NCBI GenBank assembly: GCA_963969365.1
Contig: OZ017746.1
Coordinates: 4,402,001 to 4,466,000 of the forward strand
Reading direction: 5' to 3'
Source: Asterochloris sp. CNOR1
Lineage: Eukaryota; Chlorophyta; Trebouxiophyceae; Trebouxiales; Trebouxiaceae
DNA length: 64,000 bases
Below are positions 32,285 to 43,900 of this stretch, piece by piece; the first letter of the stretch is position 1, and each line of letters opens with the position of its first letter. Position numbers and translations under genes: made by a program. Under the pieces are notes generated by a model that did no database searches, was not told where the DNA came from, and saw nothing but the letters and a program-made list of their open reading frames with translations.

Positions 32285-34918
32285 ATGAAGGAAGGAACGA
32301 GAGGATGGCCTATAACCCTGGTGGTCGCTGGGTGAGTGTGGCATGCGGGTCTTCTAGTAACCCGACCATCAACAATCAAGCAATTGAGCTCTCCATGCAG
32401 GGCCTCCGTGGGTGCCTACTATGGCTTGAACCAGCTGTGTCTCAAATGGGGAGCCAATGATAAAGCAGCTTCTGCCGCTCTCTTCAAGGAGGTGGGGCTT
32501 TGCTCCTAGTCACTTCAATACGTGGTTGTGCCTAGTAACTGCTGCGCCCCCTTCGTAAGACATACCAAGCAAGTTGAGCCCTGCAGGTGCCACAAATAGC
32601 CTTCCAAAGGAGTGGCGATGCATTCTTTGCCTGCTTTGCCCTGCACATCCTCAATATTGCCTATGAGAACACCAACACCAAGCGGCAGGTAGGCCACAGT
32701 GTTGCAAGCAGTTCATCATGCTTTACATCAACGACGGGACATTGTAGTAGGTTGCAGCCCACCGCAGCTTCACTTCGAACTCTTCATGAAAGCAGGGGTG
32801 CCTGTGCTATCCGCTCTGGCCCGCCGCTGCACTGGCACTCTGTTCTGGGCCTGTGACACTCCCTGCTTTCTCTGCAGCTGGCGCTGCTGGCTGCTGTGAT
32901 CAAGGGCATAGCAGGTGAGGCTGGTGCTTCACCCAACAGCAGAGCTGCACTTTGCAGCTCATCACGTGCCTTCGCCCTTTGCTTGACTGCCTGTCTGTGG
33001 ATTGACTTGATGTGCAACTGATTGGCCCTTACTGCCAGCCATTAGCCACCACACTTGGTGAGCGGCGTGCCAGCCCACAGCAGCGCTGCGGTGCTGTCAT
33101 GGAATCTCAATCAGAAGTGTCCCTCTGTCAAGATGTATCGCATGCAGCCCCTTACCCGATGCTGTCTGCAGGCTGGGTGGACTGGCAGATTGCAGCAGAT
33201 GGCGGAGGCATTATATTTGACTCATCTGGCTACCGCCCGTGAGACTCTCTTGTGCTGCAGCTCTGCATGCACAGCGCCGCCCCTCGTGCATTGCAGCTTC
33301 ACAAACCTTGCCAGCCAGCACTGCACAACTGCCCTGAGGTGACTAACTTGTTGGGGCTGAGGTAAACATGATGCCATGCTGCCTACTGGGTGCCTTCCCT
33401 CCTCCTGCAGGCTGGTGATCAGGCGTTTCCTGAACTATGCCATCACCACCCCCATCATTGTTTACCTGGTCTCGTGCGTCTCAGACTTTAGTGGGTGGCG
33501 GGTAAGTCACGCAACAAGCCTGCCAGCCTGCTGTGTTCCAGACTGGACTGCATTGTGCCCCAATGCGGGCGCCTTGGCATTCACGTGCCCACCGCCGGTC
33601 TTCTCTTGATTAGCAGGCCTGCTAAGCACCTTTGCTGGGGCAGCTCCAGCATGTGATGGAGGACCTCCAATTGCCATTCAAAGCAACTTGTTTGGTTGCT
33701 CTTCCAAGGCTGCTGTTGTGTTGCAGGTTGCTGGTGTTGCAGCGATGCAGGCAGGCGTGATCGCCTTTGGAGTGGCAGCCTCGCTGCTGCCATCACCCTG
33801 GAAATGTGAGCTAGCGTCCCTGAGACCGCACGCACAACACTCCTCTCAACCTGAATGGCAGTTGGCTGCCGGGACTGCCGGCTGTTGTGGTGCCGCGCCA
33901 ACGCCGCCAATGATTCCCCTCCCTTGCTGCCCATGCTCCTGCCTGGGTGCATGCAGTGTCCTGAACGTCTGCTAGCATTGCACGACAGTCAGTTCTGCTG
34001 TGTGCCATGAGTGCATGGCTACACCGCTTGAGCAGATGTCAGTCAAGGGCCTTACAACTCTCAAGTCTGCACGACACCGCTTCATGTGCCTGCAGGGTTT
34101 GTTGTGAGCATGTCCGTCTTTCTGTACGTAACAGTGCTGCGCAACATTCGCCACATGGTGGGCAGCGCACTGGCTGTCAGGTCTGGGGCCAACAGAGAGA
34201 ACGGCGGCCTGCAGTTCATCTTCATTTACACTGGTGAGTGCACCTCATGCTGATCATGGATGCCCAAGTCTGGCTTACTGGCAAACTCAAGGCTGTCTGG
34301 GGTGGTGTGACATGCTGGCAGCTCAGTCTTGGCATGTCTCAGCCAGATATCTGGTACATTGTCAATTGTACAAATGTCTCCACTTTTCTTGGCCAGCCGC
34401 GCAGACCAACAGCAAGAGTGCGCTGCCACCTGCAGTTGTCCTTTGGTCGGTGTTCCCTGCAACATGGTTTGCCACACAGCTCAACCTGATCGGCACACGC
34501 AACTCAGAGATTATATCTATGGTGGCCAACTGGGTCGCAAAGGTGAGCGGGCATGCTTGCGGGCATGGCTGCAGCCTGGTGCAGCAGACAATCCCTTATC
34601 TGCCCAACAGCAGCTTCAGCACAAAAGAGTCTGCCCCCCTATCACTATGATATGCTGCTGCTTCACATGGATTGCCATTGGCCGGAATGCAGTGGGCTGT
34701 CTTCTGCAGCCATTCTGGGTTTGCCATGCTCCAGCTGTGCTCAAGTGCCCCTGGAGTGACTTCCTCTCAACTTGCTGCAGTTTGCAAAATAAGTTCTCCT
34801 ACCTGTGCAGGTGGTCTACTCCAGCAATATCATGTTCTCGTCCTTTGTGACCATCTCTGAGAGGAAGGCTGACGCTCAGGCAGTGGCTGAGCAGGAGGAG
34901 CGCGTCCACATGATAAAG
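32285..34918 (+). other. Opsin-cyclase: rhodopsin module (exons 1-10)
   Basis: Exons 32285-32331, 32401-32491, 32587-32688, 32878-32914, 33172-33238, 33411-33501, 33727-33805, 34096-34233, 34436-34542, 34811-34918. Helix C is [17 protein letters not shown], aligning with the bacteriorhodopsin R82...D85...TTP segment: R120 is kept and the D85 site is N123. Helix F has WSVFPATWF. Helix G is [10 protein letters not shown] with K253 as the retinal-binding lysine; the D212 site is N249. The lysine codon is the last of exon 9. An alternative acceptor at 34396 would insert 13 residues into helix F and is unlikely. A charged helix ([18 protein letters not shown]) leads to the kinase. Confidence 0.88.
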
Positions 34919-37900
34919 GTCAGGCTCAGCATGCCCCATAAAGCCCAGACCTTGCATGGGCGGCCCTCTGATGTGTAACCATTGCGGGGTGCAATCAGCT
35001 CAATGGGGCACATGCTGAGATCACGGCAGCCTGCCATGGAGGTGGGCGTTGATCACCAGGCACAGGGCTGGCACTGTTCTGGGGCTCCCAATCTGCCATC
35101 CTGTCGCAGGCATCTGTCACTGGCAAGAGGCCATACACATTGCGCCTGGCATGACAGGCAAAGGTCGCTGGCTTGCCGGCAATGGCCACACGACCTACAT
35201 GCAGTGGCGGACGTTGCTGGCCTGGCTGCACTTGGCTCTGGTGCCAAGTACACAGGCTGCCGGCCTTTTGCACAGGGCACATTTTGGTAGTTGCAGCGGC
35301 AGCTGTACCTTAAATCCCATGGAAGATGCAGAGGCTCCTGGTGCCGCATTGCAGGACCTTAAAGAAGCCATGGATCACAAGGACAGCTTCCTGTCTGTTA
35401 TGAGCCATGAGCTGCGCACACCCATTAATGGTATCATGGGTGAGCTTGGTCTGCATGCCGAGGGTGTGTGCCAGACTGGCTGTCAAACCCAGATCCCTAG
35501 CACAACAGCTATCACGAACACAGCTGTTTGCTTGCCCCTAGGGCTTCTTCTGCCTGCACACAGCAGACCTGAGGGTTTCCTGAGCCATGGCGCCCTATCA
35601 AGCAGACATCAGCCACTTCAGCACCAGGGCAGCAACTCTCACAGCCTTGAGGCCAGTCATCAGCCAGCAGCAATCTGGACCCCGTCAATGTGGGACGCCC
35701 TGCACTGCTGCAGCACATACAACAGTCTTATCTCTTCATGTGCAGGCCTCTCAGATGCGCTTGTGCGAGGGACTGGGGGGAAGCTGAATGAAAAGGGGCA
35801 GCAGTTCTTGGTCACCATCAACAACTCTGCCCACCACCTCTTAAACTTGTAAGTTGCTTCCTGCCTGCCCAACTGCGCCCAGGAGTTCCTGATACTGGTG
35901 TCTGCCTTCATCAGCTTCTGGGAGGTGTCATAAGATGCCGTCCCTGCACGCTTCTGCAAAGCTGATCTGGTCTGCTGATTTACGGTTCAGCAGCCCCAAC
36001 TTCAAGTGTACTATGTGCTCATACCACGCTGCGAAGAAAGCACCCAAACAAAGGGGTGCTGCACTTGCAGGGTCAATGACATTCTGGACGCTGCTGCCTT
36101 TAAGCATGGCAAGCTGAAGCTGAAGGTGGAGGAGGTGGGTGCAGTATTGCCTGTTCTAAATGTCTCCAGGTCTCACAGGCGCCGACTGGAGAGAAGTCTG
36201 CAGAGCAGGCTGAGATGGTGCTGCTGCTGCTGGAGGCCAGCGCGTCCCCTCATTCACAACGCTGTGACGGCTGCTGGGACCGCGTGCCCAGCTGCCTTGC
36301 AGGAGTGGCAGCAGGCTGCTGTGCAGCGCTCCCCATGCGCTCCTGATGCAGGGCATGCATTGTAACTGTATGTCCCTCCAGCAGCTGCCAGCAGCAGCTG
36401 TATCCCAAAGACTTCTGGGCTGTAGCACAGGAGGCACCTGCTCGGCAGGCAGGCACCCCTCAGAATGCTGGTGGGCTGCGCTGCAGGTGGTCCACCAGGC
36501 ACTGTTCTCACTGCGCTGGGATGTGCTGCAGGTGGACATCCACAAGGTGGTGGCCCAGGTGTTCTCCACGCTGTCCACGCTGAAGAAAGGCGATGTGCAG
36601 ATGTGGAATGACATTGATGACTCCACTCCCAACATCATGGCAGACAGTGGGCGGGTGGTGCAGGTGCGCTGCATTGGATATCGGCGCGCAGTACTCTGCC
36701 ACTTGGCAGGCTGCAGAGGTGCTGTCTTGAGACTGCTCTGTGGCAAGCAACAAACATTCCGGGTACTTTACCATACCTTGGAAGATCTCTGTGCCTGTCA
36801 GAGTGAGAGGTTGCACAGCAGCAGTTGTGGTGTTTGTCAGATCCTGCTTGCTGTGTGGCAAGTCTCGCTGGCGCAGGTGCTCACCAACATGCTGCACGCA
36901 CTTGCGAGGCTGGCAACTCTTCTGCGTGATAGTAGACAGCGGGAGCCAGCCCGTTGCCTGCCGGCCCTGCATGCAGCAATTTACATCTTGGCAGCCAACA
37001 GGCTGCCAGCGGCGTCCAAGTGTCTCCATGCAGCCTCATCATCCAGCAGTTATCAGCCCTCCTGCAGCCATCAAGCAAGCCCAGCCCAGCTCAAGCAAGC
37101 CAGCCACACACATTCTCAACACTGCGGCACCCAGCTGGCCTACTGTCACACACGATGCCAGAATTGCTGAGCCTCAATGCACAAGTAGATAGAGGCAGAA
37201 TGGGGGAAGGGGCTCTGCACAGGCTGTCCAGTATGCTTGCACATGCTTCCAGGTGCTGCACAATTTCTGCAGGTGCTGTACAACCTGCTGGGGAACAGTC
37301 TCAAATTCACCTCCAAAGGCAGCGTGGGGCTCCATGTGGTGCCCTCAGACGACAAGAAGGATGTGCTGTTCAAGGTGAGCCAACTGTGGCAGCAGCAACC
37401 ATTTGCTTGCGGCGGCAGCCTTTTTACTCGCATGGTTGGCACCATTGAAAGCAGGGCTTACATTGACTGCACGGTCAGCAGAAGTGTGCATCTCAGAACT
37501 CAGCAGTGCGCTCTGGAGCGTCGCTGTCATGCATTCAGCCTTGGCACACATGTGGCCCAGTACACATGTAACATATATGACGCTGGATGCGCTTGTACTG
37601 GCACGCTCAACTTGACACCAGCAGAGGCGCATGACATCATTGGGCTCATCATAAGCGGGCCTGAGCTGCACTGCAGGTGCAAGACACTGGCATCGGCATT
37701 GCAGAGGACAAGCTGCAGAGCATCTTCGTTCCTTTTGAGCAGGTGAGCAGGCTGCACAGGACAGTGTCTGAGCAGCTACTAGTCAAGTCTTATTAGCGCC
37801 GGAATGCACCAGGATGTGTTGAGCAGGTGAGGGGTGTTCCACAACACAGTGTCCTGCTTGTCATGGCATTTTCTTTTGTCGTCTAAATTGGCATTGAAAT

Positions 37901-40900
37901 GCCCTGCACCCGTGTCGTGTACACCATCTAGTTGCCAGTTATTACAAGACATGACTACAAAGCTAGCAAGGCAAAGGGGAGCTGGCTTGCCATTTCACTT
38001 GAGGCAAGCACTTCCTCTTACAGGCAGGCCTGCATTGGCTCCTTCACTGGCACTGATTTGGGGAGCCCCATGCTGTGCTGAAGTTGTCGCAGAACATTGC
38101 ACCAGATCCATGAAGAGTTGGCTTCAAGCTGCTGTGCCATGCTGGCTCGCTTTCCTGCTGCTGGTAGCGGTACACCCTGCTGACTGCAATCCATCGAGTC
38201 TTGCACTTACAGATCCATCAAGCCGAGACAACGACCATGCGATCTGGCTAGCCCCAGCACGTGCCTGCTGCTGACGCACCCTTGCTTCAAGCCTCACCTG
38301 TCTTGCCCTGCATGCAGACACAGCGTCCATGTGCAGGGATGAGGGTCTGAATCTGGGAGCTGGTATGTGCTGCAATGCCTCTATATTGACCTGCAGGCAG
38401 ACATGACGACCACACGCAAGTATGGCGGCACAGGCTTGGGCCTCAGCATCTGTAAGGTGCTGGCGGAGGCCCATGGCGGCCAGATCGAGGTCACCTCAAC
38501 CCCAGGGCTTGGCTCCACCTTCACTGTGCGCCTGCCCATCTTCCCGCGTCAGGTCAAGGACGCGGCACCCCCGCCGACAGGCGCCGTAGTGGCGCCCCCG
38601 CAGACAAGCCCCGTTCTGAAGGTGTACACTCTCGACAATGTGCACTCCTGCATGCACACAGTGGCGTGCCGGTGCTGCTGTGCCTGCTGACCTTGGGCCT
38701 CTGCATGAACCGTGTGTATCCGGTTGCTGCTGAGATAGCTGCCTCTGCAGCGGTGAATTAACAGCCAGCCTTGGTGTCCTGCAGATAGAGTCCGCCAGCC
38801 CTGCGGCTGCTGAGAAGCAGCCTCTGCTGGCGGTGCCTGAGACCCCCAGAGGGGAGAAGTCCCACAAGCTGAGCTTTGCAGAGGCGCCAGGGGTGACACC
38901 TCCACGAAGCTTCGACAGGCAGCGGCCGGAGATGTTCACCGTGGAGGACCAGACGCTGCCCCAGCCTGTAGAGCAGTCGCCGCCCCCGCCTGTAGAGCAG
39001 ACGCTGCAAACGGCAGGTGAAGGCCTGCATGAGCCCAGGGTGCCTCAGCGCTGCACAGTCCACTACGGGGTTAAGGTTTAGGGCACTGTCCAGGGTGCGG
39101 AACCCCTCGCACGGCGTGTCACATGTATCACGTGTCAGCTGAGCTTTGCTCTCTGCTGCTCAGTGCTTGTCTACACTCTGTCCTAGCATGGCGGCAGCTG
39201 GAGTCACTGCTGCTGCCAAAGGCTCAGTGAAGGATGCTTGGGGCTTCCCACAGGAGTCCGTCCCGGTTGGCAGGCTTCCGCCTCTGCCTGGGGCTGAGCT
39301 GCGTGTTGTGATGACGCTGGGACTTTCAGGTCATCCCTGACATTGCCTCAACACCTCCTCAACAAACATTACTGGGTGCTACAGTCAGCAGTGCCCAGCA
39401 GCTCCTTTATGGAGCCGTTTAATCCAGGAACCTCTTCAAAGCGTGCCTAGACCTTGTTGCAGGTCCTCAGCTGCCTGCTGTGAAGACAAAGGGGGCCAGG
39501 GATCGGACTGTGTCGCGTTCAGCCTCTTTCAAGGGAACCAGCACGCCCACCACACGCACACCCACCTACACCCTGCAAGATGTGAAGCCTACCCACCAGG
39601 ACGAGCTTGGCACTATACTTGTGCTCAGCGTGGACGGTCAGCCGCTCTGCACTGTGCTGAAATCATTGTTGAGCCCAATGCTTGCATGTGCGATGTCTGG
39701 TTGCATCAGCACTGTTGTCACTCTCCGCAGAGCAAAAGCTGCAGCCAACAAGGCCAGATGGTGATCTGCGTGGGCAGCCAGCCTCCTGACCCTGTAGCCA
39801 ATGTAACACATCAGCACAGAGATTACCACTGCTGCTGCAGATGATCCCGTAGCTCACATGGTATTGGCTGAGATTCTGGAGGTAGGTGTTTTGGCAGCCC
39901 TGCCAATGTATATACTGAAGTGAGATTGCGCTCTCTGCCTGAGCAGATGCAGGCAGGCTCAGCCCACCATGCAGCTGTTTGCTATGCTGCCGTGCCTGCT
40001 GATGCAGCCCCGCCTGAGCAGCAGGAGTCAGGTTTTGACCTGCATACTGCGCTCAGGGGCGCCGCTCACCATGCATTTCCTTGCCTTGCAGCCCATGGGA
40101 TATAAGCTGCATTGCGAGACTGACCCAGAGAAGGCCCTGAAGTGGGTGAATGAGTCTGTGGTGCTGCCAGACATAGGTGAGCTGGCAGCAAGCTGTGCCT
40201 ACTGGGAGCACATACCACTTGAATTCCCAACATGGTCACTTTGCCAGCGCCATGCTGCATCCGCAATGCAGCATGGCCGGCATTGGTGCATGGCAAAGCC
40301 AACCACACTGCTCACTGACAATGTTGGCTGCTGCCTGCAGTGCTGCTAGATTGCATGATGGTGAGTCATATGGCTGAGCTCTGCCTGAATCATCTTGCAG
40401 TGCTCTGAGGAGTGCCCCGCTACGCCTTGGAGCGTGAGGCTGATCGCATCTAGAACCTCAATGCCTGTCACATGGCCCTCTTGCCCATGCTGCTGAGTCA
40501 CAGACACTGAGTAGCTGCCGTCTCCCTGCAGCCCAAGATGAATGGCCACCAGTTCTGTGCCAAGTTCCGGGAGACTGTGCCCAGGTCAATGGTTCCTGTG
40601 ATCATGGTGAGCCATGCAGCTACAGATTCGAGACAGCCAGACACCCAAGGTGGCTCATGATGGTGCCAGCCCTGCCTTTGGGGTGCTTGTGGTACCCCTG
40701 GGTGCCAGCCATGAACTCTTCAAGTGTGCTAAGCATCTTGTTCTTGAACTGCTCAGACATATGTCTTTTCCACCATGCAGAAGGGTGCATGTTGTGCAGT
40801 GGGGCTGAAGTTGCTTTGTCCTGCAGGTGTCTGCCAAGACTGGGGAGGCCAATGTGGTGGAGGGGCTGCGAAACGGGTGCAATGACTTCCTCAGGTAAGA

Positions 40901-43900
40901 CCCTGTCATGTCAGCACATTTCAGAGCTTCCGTGAGCCTGCCAGCCTGTGCACAGTCACTTTGCAGTGGCCTGCAGAAGTTGTTCAGGAACACCTTTCTG
41001 GAAGGAGATGCACTTTGTTCATGCCGCTGACAGTTTGTGCTGTGTGGTGAAGCAAGCCTGTACATCGTGACGAGCTGCTGGCGCGGATGGAGACACACCT
41101 TCACGTGAAGCAGGATGCCAGGTGGGTCTCAGTAACACCGGCAGCCACAGCAACCCATCCAGCTAGCTGCAACAACCCACTGATGTCAGCTGCATCACCA
41201 CATATGGCTCAGGCTGCTGGCAGGGCCCCTGGTGCTTTGTTCTGCTTGCAGTGACTGCACATTGGCAGGTGCAGACATGGTGGTGTGTCTGCCTGCAGCT
41301 GGATGACGCACCTGATCAACAGTGGGTGCAGCAAGGTGGACAATGAGGCCATGCAGCTGCTGAAGAGCATTCTGCCAGACAAGATCATTGCCAGAATCCA
41401 AGGGGTAAGCTGGCGTCAGCAAGCAAGCAAGCACACAAGGGAACCTGCTGTGACCCTGACTCACCTCAGGAAGCATTCAATGCGTACTTGCAATGGTGTG
41501 TCCTCATGCTTTTCACAACGACTTAGCTTTTCAAAGCCCCATGGAGGGGCCTACCTTGACTGCTCTCTGCAGGGCCAGAAGTTCATTGCTGACTCACACC
41601 AGCGTGTGACTGTGATGTTCTCAGGTGAGGACTTCTGGGGGCATTTGCATCATGTTGCTGCAGCACAACTCGCCCATGACGCCGCTCTGTCAGCTTGGGT
41701 TGCTTGTGCACAGCAGCGCGTTGTTTGCTGGCCTTCCTCCCGGCATCCATCTCCATATTATAAACAGGTTCTCGATGCTGCCGGTTCAACAAATGGGCTG
41801 CAGCTGGTGCCGTGTCTCACAAGCTTGTTCCTGTTGCAGACATTGTTGGTTTCACCCCACTCAGCTCCAGTCTTCCCACAGCTGAGGTGTTCATGCTACT
41901 GTCCAACATGTTCAACACCTTTGATCGCCTGACTGACCAGTATGGAGTGTACAAGGTGGGCAGCCCTCTGTCAAGTGTCCCCGTCGTTGCTGGCCACATC
42001 GTGCGCCAGCTCCTGATTTGCACACAGCCAACTTGGTGCTGCTGGCTTGCGCATGCATGACCACAGCAAGCTTGAAGCCCTCCTGTGCCGCACATCTGCA
42101 CATTGCAGCACTTCAGTCGGCACCCTTGTGATGCAGGTTGAGACCATTGGAGACGCGTATATGGTTGTGGCAGGCAAGCCCTGTCCTCGTACTGCGCCAA
42201 TCATGCCGCAGCGCCCCAAGATGTTTGCCGGGCCTTTGCTGTGTTGGTGAAGGCACCTGGGCTGCCTGACACAGTCATGAGACTAGTGGTCAGACCCTGA
42301 CTGATGGTGCATCTGCCCTTGACTGATGATGCATCTCCACAACTTGCCTCAACTCTGCTGGGCCGCCTCAGATGCTCTTCGACCGCCTGCAATTGCTTGA
42401 AGATGGAGCAGCCTGGCGACTCACCTCAACCCTGCAGGGCATGATGAGGATGATATGAAGCGCTCCCTGGGGACGCCGGCACAGAGGGTGCTCAACATGG
42501 CCACTGCCATGATTGACATGGTCAAGGCGCTGACGCTGCCCAATGGGGACTTTGTGCGCATCCGACTGGGTGGGTGCCTTGCAACTTTGTTTCCACATGG
42601 AGCTTGCAATGCAGGTACCTTTGGCAGGTTTTAGGCAGCTGCAAGCTGAGATTCCAGTGGCCTGCTTGTGAGTGTTCACTTGCTGTGCTGCCAGCAAAGA
42701 GAGATCAGTATCTGTTGACAGGAGCAAGGTGTCTTGGGTGCGACTGGGTTATGAGGAGTGCAGGATGTCAAGTGCTTTGACCGCTTGCTGCCGCAGAGGC
42801 GCCTTTCAAGGACAGCTAGCACTTTTGCACTTGAATGAGGACATGCCACATGTAGCTGTTGACGCTCAGCCTGCTGCCCTGGTACAGGCATGCACTCAGG
42901 GCCAGCGTATGCAGGAGTGATTGGCCAGAAGGTGCGTGCTGCAGTTGCCCAGAAGCCATCTGCAGACTGCTGCATGGGCAGGCATCCCTGGCTGTCAACG
43001 GACTGCCCTGCCTGTTGACAATGCACAAGCTGCAGCTGGCGCATGTTGCTGCTGCTGCACAAGGCACACAGGCTGCTTTGACGTCCCGTTTGCTGGGGTG
43101 CAGTGCCCTCGTTACTGCTTCCTGGGAGACACTGTCAACACGGCCTCTCGTATGGTGAGTGTGGATTGGCTTCCCTGCTGCCTAATCGGCAGGCCTGATA
43201 AATTCACGGCCGGTCTTCTGGCTGTTGTGAAGCGCCACATGCATGCCTTGGTCATTGCGGCTGCCGTGTTGTGTCATCTGGCCTGGAACAAGCACAGCTG
43301 GCGATGCACTGCGCTTCATGTAGTTTGCCCTGTTATGTGCAATCCGTAAACGGCAGCAGCCTGACAGAGCACAACATCGAGCACCCTGATCACCAGATGC
43401 TACAGCACCCTGTAGTCACATCCCGCTAGCATCCCTGCCGGAACGCCTGAAGAGAGAAGAGGCTGCCCTGCAGGAGAGCAACGGCTTCCCCATGACCATC
43501 CACCTGTCTGAGGCAGCCCACAAGGAGCTGGTCCCTGTCTTGGGGGATGACTATTTTGTCAGCGTGGGCAAGCGCAACATCAAGGGCAAGGGCACACTGC
43601 AGACCTACCTGGCGAAGGTGACCTGTGGAAGTGCTATACGGCAACTCAGTCGCTGTGCACAGAGTCAGAAGCAAGCGCACTGACATACTGGCCAATGATT
43701 GGGGACAGGCTGGGTGGCTCATGTGGGCTCCATTCTGCAGTCTGCTTAGGTGCAGGGGGGCATGTGGGACACTGCGATGCAGGTCATTACAGAGCAGTGC
43801 CATGAGGCACTCATGATCTGGCAGTGCAGCTGCGAGAGCGTCTGTGAAGAGGCATGCTTCTCACAGCCTGATTGAACTTCGTCTCAAAGGGCAGCCTGAA

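Noticed and set aside
32305-32331. ATG at 32305 as start of the opsin-cyclase
   Set aside because: Gives phase 0 at the first donor, while exon 2 needs phase 2; the ATG at 32285 fits.
34397-34435. Earlier acceptor for opsin exon 9
   Set aside because: Phase-compatible but inserts 13 polar residues in the middle of helix F.
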